Assembly: GCA_013298125.1 (NCBI GenBank)
Contig: JAAFJP010000009.1
Location: forward strand, 112,165 to 176,164
Direction of reading: 5' to 3'
DNA from: Cytophagales bacterium
GTDB taxonomy: Bacteria > Bacteroidota > Bacteroidia > Cytophagales > Spirosomataceae
Length of the DNA: 64,000 nucleotides
Shown: positions 18,088 to 26,582 of the stretch, one piece after another
Layout: each line of letters begins with the position of its first letter
Position numbering within the stretch: position 1 is the first letter of the stretch
Notes under the pieces: model-generated
What the model saw: the letters and a program-made list of their open reading frames with translations, nothing else
Told to the model about the DNA's origin: nothing
Database searches by the model: none
Position numbers and translations under genes: made by a program

Positions 18088-18186
18088 GAGGAAGGAGGAA
18101 GGGAGACAGGAGATAGGAGAAAAGGAGGTAGAAGAAAAAACTTTCCCTTCCTCCTATTTCCCTTCCTCTTTTTTCCCTTTCTCCAC
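18088..18186. repeat. Purine/pyrimidine word palindrome (GGAGGAAGG type)
   Basis: From just after the stop codon the plus strand is almost all purine (GGAGGAAGGAGGAAGGGAG and related words). From 18140 it becomes almost all pyrimidine (TCCCTTCCTCC and related words) up to 9 bases before the kinase ATG. Besides a hairpin, such mirror-rich purine tracts can form triplex DNA. Confidence 0.8.
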
Positions 18187-18194
18187 GTAGTAAA

Positions 18195-19280
18195 ATGGAA
18201 AATCTAAAATCAAGTTTCTGGGGGCGTTTTTGGCTGTTGGGTTTCTTTACGGTAATGGCTTTTAATGGTCATGTGTATTTCATCGTCAATATCCTCAGAG
18301 GCAAAGCCAGTAATATAGAATTCGTTATCAATGTTGTTTACAGCAATATTTTTGACGCTACTTATATGATATTGGGGTGCTGGTTGATGGTGCGTTTTGG
18401 AGCAAGGATAAAATCGCTTTTTTTTCGTCATTTTATCCTTACTTTCTTTGCAATTGGGATGGTATTGTTTAAATTTTACTCTTTCAGATTGATGTATAGT
18501 TTGTTTAGAGATAGAACGTATGTAAACGTGGACGATACCACCCGTGACTGGTACGATTTACTCTTTACGTTAGGTCCAATAGTGGGTATGAATATCATCT
18601 ATTATTGGTTCACCCGTGAGCGTACCCAAATCATCAAACTCACGGAACAAGAGTATGAATTATTGCAAATGAATGACCTCAAAAATAAGGCAGAATTATC
18701 AGCTTTGGAGGCAAAAATAAATCCTCATTTTTTGTATAATTCCTTGAATTCGATTGCCTCACTCGTACACGAAGACCCCGATAAAGCTGAACACATGGTA
18801 ATGAATTTATCTAAGTTTTATAGATTCTCGACAGGACGAAATAATGAGCATTTTGATACCTTGAAAAATGAATTAGAAATTGTAAAAACCTATTTGGAAG
18901 TCGAGAAAGTGCGTTTTGATGAAAGATTGGTTTATTCCGTAGAATATCAAAACGAAAGTTTACAAAATTGTCAAATTCCAAGATTTTTGATTCAGCCTAT
19001 TGTAGAAAACGCTATCAAACATGGCATTTCAAAAATTGCAGGAAATGGTGTTGTTAAGATTTTTATTTCGGAAGAAAAAGAGAATTTAATCATCAAAATT
19101 CACGATAATGGTGTGCCATTTCCAGATAATATTTTTTCAGGATATGGACTCAAATCTATTCAAGATAAATTACGATTATTGTCTGGTGAAAAGGCATTGA
19201 TGACGATAAGTAATGAACCTGACAAAGCGGTTATTTTATCATTACCCAAACAAAATAACATTAAAAATTTACAGCTATGA
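18195..19280 (+). CDS. LytS-family sensor histidine kinase
   Basis: 361 residues: four transmembrane helices in the first ~140 residues, a short coiled linker, the His_kinase domain with LEAKINPHFLYNSLNS (phospho-acceptor His178), and a HATPase domain with PIVENAIKHG as N-box. Such kinases phosphorylate LytTR response regulators. The expected partner is encoded at 20699, beyond a membrane-protein gene, a mobile-looking repeat and an oppositely oriented acetyltransferase. The stop overlaps the next gene's ATG by four bases (ATGA). Confidence 0.92.
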   Translation: MENLKSSFWGRFWLLGFFTVMAFNGHVYFIVNILRGKASNIEFVINVVYSNIFDATYMILGCWLMVRFGARIKSLFFRHFILTFFAIGMVLFKFYSFRLMYSLFRDRTYVNVDDTTRDWYDLLFTLGPIVGMNIIYYWFTRERTQIIKLTEQEYELLQMNDLKNKAELSALEAKINPHFLYNSLNSIASLVHEDPDKAEHMVMNLSKFYRFSTGRNNEHFDTLKNELEIVKTYLEVEKVRFDERLVYSVEYQNESLQNCQIPRFLIQPIVENAIKHGISKIAGNGVVKIFISEEKENLIIKIHDNGVPFPDNIFSGYGLKSIQDKLRLLSGEKALMTISNEPDKAVILSLPKQNNIKNLQL

Positions 19281-19774
19281 ACACACTAACAGGAAGTTTG
19301 GCAGGGCAAATTCACTTGCTCTCAGGAATCGTTGCTCTTATCTTTGGAGGGGCAGTTTTGATTGCAAAGAAAGGTACTAAAATCCATCGTAAGGTCGGAT
19401 ATTTGTACGTTTTCAGCATGGCAGTTTTAATCATTTCATCTTTTTTTATTTACCGTTTATTCGGAAAATTTGGTCTTTTTCACTTCTTTTCGTTGGTTGC
19501 TACTTTTTCATTATTGGCTGGTATGATACCTATGTTCAAGAAAATACGTACTCCAAAAGATTACGAGACTCACTTTATGAGAATGTACTGGTCGGTGGCA
19601 GGGTTATATGCAGCATTTGCCGCAGAGAGTTTCGTCAGGATTCCAAAATTTGGGGGCTTTTGGCAAGCAGTGGCTTGGAGTTTTGTATTGGTTTTTGTGA
19701 TTTGTTTTGTGGCTTTTATCAAAATGAGACCTGTTTGGTCGAAGAGGTTTGGTAAGGGAAAGGTGATTAGGTAA
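19277..19774 (+). CDS. DUF2306-like membrane protein
   Basis: 165 residues with four to five transmembrane helices (HLLSGIVALIFGGAVLIA, AVLIISSFFIYRLF, FFSLVATFSLLAGM, VAWSFVLVFVICFVAFI). The pattern of His-containing helices, HRKVGYLYV and HFMRMYW is that of DUF2306/YoaI-type proteins of unknown function. Its start overlaps the kinase stop, so it is translationally coupled and may modulate or be regulated with the sensor. Confidence 0.75.
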   Translation: MNTLTGSLAGQIHLLSGIVALIFGGAVLIAKKGTKIHRKVGYLYVFSMAVLIISSFFIYRLFGKFGLFHFFSLVATFSLLAGMIPMFKKIRTPKDYETHFMRMYWSVAGLYAAFAAESFVRIPKFGGFWQAVAWSFVLVFVICFVAFIKMRPVWSKRFGKGKVIR

Positions 19775-19856
19775 TTAGGGATTGGGTAATTGGGGATTGG
19801 GTAATTGGGGATTAGGTAATTAGGGGATTGGGTAATTGGGGATTGGGTAAAATATT
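19775..19856. repeat. GGGATT-word repeat arm
   Basis: Repeats TTAGGTAATTGGGGATTGGG-like words directly after the stop codon. Complementary words (AATCCCTAATCCCTAAC) lie at 20090-20105, on the other side of the MITE-like element, as if that element had inserted into the turn of a word palindrome. Confidence 0.7.
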
Positions 19857-19876
19857 TTCATTTTGGAGAACTCAAT

Positions 19877-20060
19877 ACACTGTTTAATAAGTTTTCTGAA
19901 TTAACTTTTATCCTAAAATCTATGACCGTGGAACTTCCCGAAAGTAGAAATAACTTTCGGGAAGTGAAGTAGTCGTTTTATACTTCTCGAAAGTTTTTTT
20001 TACTTTCGAGAAGTTATTTCAGAGAAATAAACTTCTCTCCAAAAATTTATTAAACAGTGT
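19877..20060. mobile_element. MITE-like element with hairpins, TIRs and 7-bp target duplication
   Basis: The ends are 14-bp perfect inverted repeats, ACACTGTTTAATAA (19877-19890) and TTATTAAACAGTGT (20047-20060). Immediately outside both ends is ACTCAAT (19870-19876 and 20061-20067), which looks like a target-site duplication. The 184-bp inside has no gene but two 33-bp hairpins at 19933-19965 and 19982-20014, the first with stem ACTTCCCGAAAGT. It sits between the LytS kinase unit and its response regulator. Confidence 0.8.
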
Positions 20061-20087
20061 ACTCAATATCAGAAAACGAACTTTTTG

Positions 20088-20642
20088 TTAATCCCTAATC
20101 CCTAACTTCCAATTCTTAGTCTGAATTTTCTCATTCAAATGTTCCGTCTCTCCAATGGCAAATTCTTTGAATCCAGCTTTTTTGAGGACATTTTGAGAAG
20201 GCAAATTGAAAAATGGCGTATCGGCAATGATGGTTTTGAGAGAAGGTTCTAATTTCGCCCAATCAACCAAGCAATTGAGTGCCTCGGTAGCATAACCTTT
20301 TTCACGATAATTGCCGTCAATAAAATAGCCAACCATCGTAACGCCTTCTTGGTCAGGAAAACCAGCGAAACCGATACCTCCGATTGAGAGGTTTTCAGAA
20401 GCTAAAATAATCTCCCAAGTAGTAAACCAAAAGAAATCAACGGGGTGTTGGGCAGTCATCGGAAGCCAGAAATTAATAAGGGCATCTTCGGTTTCAGCTC
20501 TATCAAAATCAGCAATTTGCCAGTTGGATAGATTAAGTCCTAATTTGGCTTCCATAGCATTACGACTTTGCTCGTGCCAGATTGTAAGTAATTGATTATC
20601 AAGTGGTATTAAACGTAAACGTTCAGAGTTTATTTGTATCAT
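20088..20642 (-). CDS. GNAT-family N-acetyltransferase (RimJ/RimL-like)
   Basis: 184 residues with the RimJ/RimL layout: SERLRLIPLDNQLL at the start, the acetyl-CoA-binding strand-loop YFIDGNYREKGYATEALNCL (about 111-130; the R-E-K-G-Y-A loop replaces the usual R/Q-x-x-G-x-A) and the late FNLPSQNVLKKAGF helix. These enzymes acetylate protein N-termini or small amines. It reads against the two-component genes around it and is divergent from the response regulator, so it was probably inserted into that locus. Confidence 0.85.
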   Translation of the reverse strand: MIQINSERLRLIPLDNQLLTIWHEQSRNAMEAKLGLNLSNWQIADFDRAETEDALINFWLPMTAQHPVDFFWFTTWEIILASENLSIGGIGFAGFPDQEGVTMVGYFIDGNYREKGYATEALNCLVDWAKLEPSLKTIIADTPFFNLPSQNVLKKAGFKEFAIGETEHLNEKIQTKNWKLGIRD

Positions 20643-20698
20643 TTTATTTAAGAATAAAGTATATCGTAAAATTAACGCTTAAAACTTTACTACAACCC

Positions 20699-21469
20699 AT
20701 GTTCAAAACAATACTTATAGACGATGAGAAGTTAGCCATCAGCAGATTAGAACGTTTACTAAATAAATACGAAAATACTTTCGAGATAATCGGACATGCC
20801 AGTAACGGTGCAGAAGGACTTTCGATGGTCGAAACGCTGCAACCTGACCTCATTTTCCTGGACATCGAAATGCCCGTAATGACAGGTTTTGAGATGCTTT
20901 CACGCCTTACACACGTGCCTTTGGTGGTGTTCGCTACGGCGTATGATGAGTACGCTATCAAGGCTTTTGAAGAAAATTCTATCGACTATTTATTGAAGCC
21001 TATCGAGACAGAAAGGTTGGATAAAACCGTCCAAAAACTCCAAAATTGGAAGGCTTCTGTTAATCAAGAAAAGCCCAATCAATTTGATGAAAATATTATA
21101 AAAATGATTGAAGCTATGCGTCCTAAAAAGGCGATAAGTTCAATCTCCGTAAAGACTGGAAATAAGATATTACTCATTGATTTACAGGATATTAGTCATT
21201 TTGAGGCAGAAGATAAATATGTGTTTTTAGTAACCTTAGACGGTCAGAAGTATTTAACAAGTTATACCATCGGAATCTTATCAGAGAAACTCCCAAATCC
21301 ACCTTTTATTCAAATCAGCAGGGCGAATATTATCAATACCCAAAAGATTAAAGAAATCGAAAAGCATTTCAACGGAAAATATCAAATTGTAATGAAGGAT
21401 AAAGCCCAAACAAAATTGATTTCTGGCGGAACTTTTGGAGAGGCTATTAAGGAGCTGTTTGAGTTGTAG
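20699..21469 (+). CDS. LytTR-family response regulator
   Basis: 256 residues. The receiver domain has the acidic pair at 8-9 (LIDDEK), phospho-acceptor Asp55 (IFLDIEMP) and the conserved Lys in LLKPI. The C-terminal LytTR DNA-binding domain runs from about residue 147 (VKTGNKILLIDLQDI, EAEDKYVFL, ISRANIINTQKIKEI). I start at the ATG at 20699; the frame extends upstream to 20603 through unconserved sequence. The likely partner is the LytS kinase at 18195. Similar systems bind imperfect direct repeats, but no target could be identified. Confidence 0.92.
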   Translation: MFKTILIDDEKLAISRLERLLNKYENTFEIIGHASNGAEGLSMVETLQPDLIFLDIEMPVMTGFEMLSRLTHVPLVVFATAYDEYAIKAFEENSIDYLLKPIETERLDKTVQKLQNWKASVNQEKPNQFDENIIKMIEAMRPKKAISSISVKTGNKILLIDLQDISHFEAEDKYVFLVTLDGQKYLTSYTIGILSEKLPNPPFIQISRANIINTQKIKEIEKHFNGKYQIVMKDKAQTKLISGGTFGEAIKELFEL

Positions 21470-21490
21470 ATTGTTTAAGGTGATATTGAT

Positions 21491-22015
21491 TTATTTGTCA
21501 TTCCAAATAGGTTTTTTATTGAGAAATCTCCTGCAAATCCCTATCTGAACTTGAATTTCATAGTCAGAATCGTAACTTTTCCGCACTGTGGAATTTATAC
21601 CTGTTTCGATATAAAATCCATAGTTAGGTTTGGGCATTATTCTAAAACCAGCGAATGCTCCTAATTGTCCTATGCTCTGGCGTTCGTTCAAAAATTTCCA
21701 GCCCATTAAGCCACCAATATAAGGGTCAAAATTTGTATAATTTGAATTAGAAATAACTCCAAAGTGATGTAACATTCTGAATTGGGAAGATACTCCCAAA
21801 GGCAATGAGGGGGCGAGTAGCACTTCAATTCCGAAATGTTTTCTTACACGTTGTTCATAACTAAATCGCAAGAACACTGATTGCTCAAAAAATCGTCCTA
21901 CACCAAAAGTTGCATAGGAAGGTTTGCCTAAATATTCTGGACGTTTATTTTGTGAAAGCAGCTTGCAACTATTTGATAAACAGATAATTAGTATTAAGGT
22001 GAAGGTTTTTCTCAT
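21491..22015 (-). CDS. Small outer-membrane beta-barrel protein
   Basis: 174 residues; signal peptide MRKTFTLILIICLSNSC, whose cysteine might also make it a lipoprotein. The body alternates hydrophobic and polar residues as in 8-stranded barrels (YATFGVGRFFEQSVFLRFSY, GAFAGFRIMPKPNYGFYIET). It shares the stretch NFDPYIGG with the protein at 25016 (NFDPYIGAYLGG), so the two are distant paralogues lying on either side of the TonB receptor gene. Function unknown. Confidence 0.72.
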   Translation of the reverse strand: MRKTFTLILIICLSNSCKLLSQNKRPEYLGKPSYATFGVGRFFEQSVFLRFSYEQRVRKHFGIEVLLAPSLPLGVSSQFRMLHHFGVISNSNYTNFDPYIGGLMGWKFLNERQSIGQLGAFAGFRIMPKPNYGFYIETGINSTVRKSYDSDYEIQVQIGICRRFLNKKPIWNDK

Positions 22016-22192
22016 TTGAACATAGATTTATTTTAGATAAAACGCCTCAACTCAATTTTTATTTTCCAGATAAATATTCTCCTCTAAAAAATCCTAAACT
22101 CACGCCCAAAATTCCTAAGTTCATCGGAATTTAATTCTAAAATCTTACGCATTGTATTTGTTTTGAATCATAAATCTAAAACAAATACTTCG

Positions 22193-24406
22193 ATGAAAAC
22201 GCTTACAAATTTACTCGCCCTATTTTTCATATTAATTACCATTCACGCTGTCGGACAAACTACTTTAAAAGGTAAAGTTTTGGACGAAAAAGGTAAAGGA
22301 CTCCCAGGGGCAAATGTCTCTTTGAAAGGCTCATACGACGGTGCAACTGCCGATGCAGATGGGAATTTCCAGTTCAAAACTTCTGAAAAAAACGAACAGA
22401 TACTTATCGTTACTTTCGTAGGCTATGAAACTCATAATCAAACCATTAACTTAAAAAATGGTTTAATGGAATTATCGATAAAAATGAGAGAAACTGCCAA
22501 CGAATTAAACACCGTAACTGTAACGGCTGGTACTTTTGAAGCATCTGACGAAAAGAAAACAACCTTAATAAAACCGCTTGATATCGTTACGACAGCGGGT
22601 GGTGCGGCAGATATTACTCAAACGATGATACTTCTCACACCAGGTTCGCAACGTAATGGCGAGTCCACGGGTTTGTTTGTGCGAGGCGGTTCAGCCCAAG
22701 AATCTAAGATTTTAATTGATGGTTTGACCGTCCAAAATGCCTACAATACACCCTCGCCCGATGTCGCTTCTCGTTCACGTTTTGCTCCATTTCAATTTAA
22801 GGGTTCTGCCTTTTCTACGGGTGGATATTCGGCTCAATACGGTCAGGCTTTGTCGGCGGTTTTACAAATGAACACTACCGATTTAGCCACCGAATCAGGT
22901 TATGTCGTGAATCTAAATTTAGCCCAAGCCTCGGTTGGTTATACACAACTATCTGATAATCATTCTATTAACGGTACAGTTGCTTATAATAATCTTACGC
23001 CTTTATTTGCCGTTTACCCCCAAAATATTGATTGGTTAAAAATCCCTGAGCAAATTAATGTATCTACTTCTTATCGTTTGAAACCATCCGCTGGTGAGAA
23101 TTTTAAAGCGGATATCATCTATGGAAAAAGTATATCGGGCATGATGTTCAAGAATCCTGACGATAATAATAAACTCACAGAATTTGGCATTAAAAACGAT
23201 AACCTCTTGATTACCAGCACTTACCAAAAAGCCTTAGATAAAGAAGCCCTTTGGATTTTGAAATCGGGAGCATCTTATTCTTATAATTTGGACGACTTAC
23301 GGGCGGGGTCTATCAAATTAGGAAAAACCGAACAACGCTCTCAATTCCGAAGCACCATCACTCGCTCTTTTGAAGGTAATAATAACTTGCTTTTAGGTAT
23401 GGAAGGACATTCTGCCAATTACGGATTGACAGTTGACACCACAGGACAAATTGAATCTAAAAAATATAATTATTCCTTGACGGATAACTACGGGGCATTA
23501 TTTTCAGAATCAGAATTTTATATCACTCGTAAATTGGCAGGAAGAATAGGAATAAGAGGAGAATATTCGTCCTTAGCTTCGGGATTTAATTTTGCTCCAA
23601 GATTTTCGTTGGCTTATAAAACAGGGCAATATTCGCAAGTATCAATGGCAGGTGGAAAATTTTATCAAACCCCTGATTATCAGTATTATTACAGAAATAA
23701 AAACTTGCAATATGAGAATGCAACTCACGCCGTTTTGAACTATCAATTTATCAGAAACAAACGTACTTTCAGAGTAGAGGGCTACTACAAAAACTATGAT
23801 AATTTAGTAAGAGAATATCCTGTAAAACAAGGCTATTTTGATGAGAGTACACAGCGTTTTCCGAATGGTAAAACAGACAATTCAGGTTATGGTTATGCAC
23901 AAGGCGTTGATGTGTTTTTCCGTGATTCTAAAACTGTTAAAAACGGAGATTTGTGGGTGAATTATAGCTATTGCGACTCCAAAAGATTATTCGGGAATTA
24001 TTTATCAGAAACTCAACCTACTTTCGTATCAAACCACAATTTGAATGTAGTTTACAAGCACTTTATTGCTAAACCCATGATGACGGTTTCAGCTACGTAT
24101 TCATACACGAGTGGTCGCCCGTATTACAACCCAAACACCCCCAATTTCTTGTCTGAACGCACACCAGACGTACATAACACCAGTCTTTGGGTAAATTATT
24201 TGACCAATATCAAAGGCAATTTCATGGTCATATATTTATCAGTTGATAATATTCTCGGCACAGAAAGAATCTACAATTATCGTTATTCAGACGACGGCAA
24301 AACTCGTACTTCCATCACACCCGCCGCCAATAGAATGATTTTGATTGGAACATACATCACGATTTCAAAAAAGAAAGTTTTGCCAGAGGATATGCGGAAG
24401 GATTAG
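22193..24406 (+). CDS. TonB-dependent outer-membrane receptor
   Basis: 737 residues. Signal peptide MKTLTNLLALFFILITIHAV, carboxypeptidase-like domain (TLKGKVLDEKGKGLPGANVS to FVGYETHNQTI, about 25-100), plug (GLFVRGGSAQESKILIDGL; GGYSAQYGQALSAVLQM) and barrel. There is no STN domain, so it is probably a plain transporter and not a sigma-signalling receptor. Start: ATG at 22193, not the in-frame TTG at 22163. Substrate unknown; the presence of related small barrel proteins on both sides suggests a local cell-envelope cluster. Confidence 0.9.
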   Translation: MKTLTNLLALFFILITIHAVGQTTLKGKVLDEKGKGLPGANVSLKGSYDGATADADGNFQFKTSEKNEQILIVTFVGYETHNQTINLKNGLMELSIKMRETANELNTVTVTAGTFEASDEKKTTLIKPLDIVTTAGGAADITQTMILLTPGSQRNGESTGLFVRGGSAQESKILIDGLTVQNAYNTPSPDVASRSRFAPFQFKGSAFSTGGYSAQYGQALSAVLQMNTTDLATESGYVVNLNLAQASVGYTQLSDNHSINGTVAYNNLTPLFAVYPQNIDWLKIPEQINVSTSYRLKPSAGENFKADIIYGKSISGMMFKNPDDNNKLTEFGIKNDNLLITSTYQKALDKEALWILKSGASYSYNLDDLRAGSIKLGKTEQRSQFRSTITRSFEGNNNLLLGMEGHSANYGLTVDTTGQIESKKYNYSLTDNYGALFSESEFYITRKLAGRIGIRGEYSSLASGFNFAPRFSLAYKTGQYSQVSMAGGKFYQTPDYQYYYRNKNLQYENATHAVLNYQFIRNKRTFRVEGYYKNYDNLVREYPVKQGYFDESTQRFPNGKTDNSGYGYAQGVDVFFRDSKTVKNGDLWVNYSYCDSKRLFGNYLSETQPTFVSNHNLNVVYKHFIAKPMMTVSATYSYTSGRPYYNPNTPNFLSERTPDVHNTSLWVNYLTNIKGNFMVIYLSVDNILGTERIYNYRYSDDGKTRTSITPAANRMILIGTYITISKKKVLPEDMRKD

Positions 24407-24438
24407 GGTAATATTCGTAATTTTACCAAAAAATAAAG

Positions 24439-24759
24439 ATGACCAATCAAGAACGAATCACCCAACTAAAAGCCTATAAACTCAAAGAAAAATTCCTTTT
24501 GGAGGATTTGGAAGAATACGAAACCGTACCTCCACCGACAGAGGCAGTCGTCAGAATGAGAAGAGAAGTAGATCGTTTTACGGATTTTTTGATAAAAAGA
24601 TTGGTCAAAAATGTAGATAATATTCAAGAACAAGCCCAACAGTTTTTTAAGGATTGGGACAATGAAGAATTCACCGAAGACGAAACCGAATTTATCGTAG
24701 AAGTGGAGTACGAAGCCATGCGGATTGCGGGTGTAAATGCCGATGATTTACTGATTTAG
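24439..24759 (+). CDS. Hypothetical acidic helical protein
   Basis: 106 residues, no signal peptide, very rich in Glu/Asp and predicted as three or four helices (ITQLKAYKLKEKFLLEDLEE, FTDFLIKRLVKNVDNIQEQ, DETEFIVEVEYEAMRIAG). It follows the TonB receptor gene by 32 bp on the same strand. I recognise no domain. Codon use and composition look like a real gene. Confidence 0.6.
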   Translation: MTNQERITQLKAYKLKEKFLLEDLEEYETVPPPTEAVVRMRREVDRFTDFLIKRLVKNVDNIQEQAQQFFKDWDNEEFTEDETEFIVEVEYEAMRIAGVNADDLLI

Positions 24760-24844
24760 ATTTCTTCTATCATAGTTTTTGATTATCCAGAATTTTACTG
24801 TTAATTTGTAGTACACATCAACCATAAGTATCCAGTAATATTTA

Positions 24845-24951
24845 GGTTGCAGTAGGCAGTAAAAATAATAGAAACGTAACTGTTTTATTATAAGCAACTT
24901 ATGAGCTTTCTTGCCACGGAAACTGCATACTAAATACTGCCTACTACTTAA
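24845..24951. repeat. Interrupted inverted repeat (GCAGTAGGCAGTA type)
   Basis: Left words TTTAGGTTGCAGT and AGTAGGCAGTA near 24841-24861 are matched by complements ACTGCATACTAAA and TACTGCCTACTAC near 24920-24948, with ~60 bp between. It is in the 256-bp gap before the gene at 25016; no other feature was seen in that gap. Confidence 0.55.
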
Positions 24952-25015
24952 TTCAACCCATTCCTTTACTTCCTTTAAATTATCACTATTTCCAACATTC
25001 TAAATAGGTCAATCT

Positions 25016-25570
25016 GTGAGAGCGGGATTGCTACTGTGTCTATTTTGTATAATTTCTCTGAATCTAAAAGCTCAGGGTGAAAAACCTTTGTATTTTAGCG
25101 TAGGCTATGGTGCTGACCAAAATTTAGAGAAATCAGACAGAATTCTTTTTGACCATCCCACATTTATTAGTTTGAGTATTGAAAAGCGATTTTCTAATGA
25201 TTCCCCCTATGGATTAGGGCTTCATGGGTATCGTTTTACGAAGGTTTTTGAAAAATACAATCACCTTTCACTTAGAGGCTATCAACATTTTGGACAGGTT
25301 TCTGATGCCTCTACGAGCAATTTTGACCCCTATATCGGTGCATATTTGGGTGGAGAAACGTATCAAGATTCTTTCAAACCCTCCGTTGGTTTTTTTGTTG
25401 GATTTAGAGCTATGTTTACCAAGATGGCAGGTATTCATGCTGAATTCATTTCAGTTTCTTCGAGTTTTAATAGTGGTATTTTGTTGCAAGTTGGGCTAAC
25501 AACCTGTCTGATGAAAAGTGAAAGTCCACGATTCAAAAAAAAGGGAACTCAATGCCCAAAGGGGTTTTGA
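25016..25570 (+). CDS. Small outer-membrane beta-barrel protein, paralogue of the gene at 21491
   Basis: 184 residues starting at GTG; signal peptide RAGLLLCLFCIISLNLKAQ. Alternating strands (YFSVGYGADQNLEKS, TFISLSIEKRF, GFFVGFRAMFTKMAGIHAEF) indicate a barrel, and SNFDPYIGAYLGG matches the paralogue. It ends in a basic, Cys-containing tail (KKKGTQCPKGF) which is atypical for a barrel C-terminus. Function unknown. Confidence 0.65.
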   Translation: MRAGLLLCLFCIISLNLKAQGEKPLYFSVGYGADQNLEKSDRILFDHPTFISLSIEKRFSNDSPYGLGLHGYRFTKVFEKYNHLSLRGYQHFGQVSDASTSNFDPYIGAYLGGETYQDSFKPSVGFFVGFRAMFTKMAGIHAEFISVSSSFNSGILLQVGLTTCLMKSESPRFKKKGTQCPKGF

Positions 25571-25616
25571 TTTTTTTTTCAGGAAACTTTCCTGACTTTG
25601 CACGGGTTATATTTTT

Positions 25617-26540
25617 ATGGAAACAAAAACTACTATCAATCAACCCAATCCTTCAAAACTTCAAAATCCTGCATTTGCTTGGGGCTTAATGGCTCTTTTG
25701 GCGATTATTTGGGGAAGTTCATTTATCCTTGTCAAAAAAAGTGGAAAAGTTTTTGATGCCTCACAAGTAGGCTCGTTGCGTATAGTGGCGGCTTTCTGTT
25801 TCTTTTTGCCTTTCTTTTTATATAATATCAAAAAAATTCCTTTTAAAAAAGCCCATCTTTTCTTTATAGTAGGTTGCCTGGGGAATCTTTTTCCCGCCTA
25901 TTTATTCGCATTGGCATTGGCTGGTTCAAAATTAGACAGTGGCGTTTCGGGGGCTTTGAACTCAACTACTCCCTTATTTACCCTCATTGTGGGTGGTCTT
26001 TTCTTTGGTAATAAAATTACATCCCATCAGGCATTTGGCATTATTTTAGGATTTGTTGGAGCTTTACTATTGGTAGTGGCAGGAGCAAAAGGTTCTATTA
26101 TTGAAAACTTTAATGGCTACGCTTTGTACGTAATTGCAGCCACGGTTTTGTATGGTTTTAATCTGAATATTACTAAAAAATACCTCACAGATCTTGATTT
26201 AAGCCCTTTTTTGATAACTGCGTTCATTTTTATGACCATTGGTCCAGTAGCGATTAGAGTATTATTTTTAGGAGATTTTTTGGATAAAGTCTCTCTTCCC
26301 GAAGCCCGAAATCCACTAATCTATTCAATGCTTTTGGGGGTCTTAGGTTCTGCCGTGGCGATGGTACTTTTCAACAAATTAATCCAAGTAACCAGTGCCG
26401 TTTTGGCGAGTTCAGTTACCTACTTGATTCCGATTGTAGCCATTCTTTGGGGATTATTTGATGGTGAAGCACTCCAAATTCAGCACTTCGTAGGTATGGG
26501 AGTTATTTTGGTTGGGGTATATTTGGTGAATAAATCTTAG
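25617..26540 (+). CDS. EamA/DMT-superfamily transporter
   Basis: 307 residues, ten transmembrane helices in two EamA halves. WGLMALLAIIWGSSFILVKK opens the first half, and LGSAVAMVLFNKLIQVTSAVLAS with SVTYLIPIVAILWGLFDGE lies near the end of the second. Members export amino acids, nucleobases or other metabolites; the substrate is not predictable. TGACTTTGC near 25593 is one base off the -7 consensus and may be the promoter. The DUF2851 gene follows by 42 bp on the same strand. Confidence 0.9.
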   Translation: METKTTINQPNPSKLQNPAFAWGLMALLAIIWGSSFILVKKSGKVFDASQVGSLRIVAAFCFFLPFFLYNIKKIPFKKAHLFFIVGCLGNLFPAYLFALALAGSKLDSGVSGALNSTTPLFTLIVGGLFFGNKITSHQAFGIILGFVGALLLVVAGAKGSIIENFNGYALYVIAATVLYGFNLNITKKYLTDLDLSPFLITAFIFMTIGPVAIRVLFLGDFLDKVSLPEARNPLIYSMLLGVLGSAVAMVLFNKLIQVTSAVLASSVTYLIPIVAILWGLFDGEALQIQHFVGMGVILVGVYLVNKS

Positions 26541-26582
26541 CAAATTATATTGCTGATAAATTCTAAATTATCTTATTGACCA

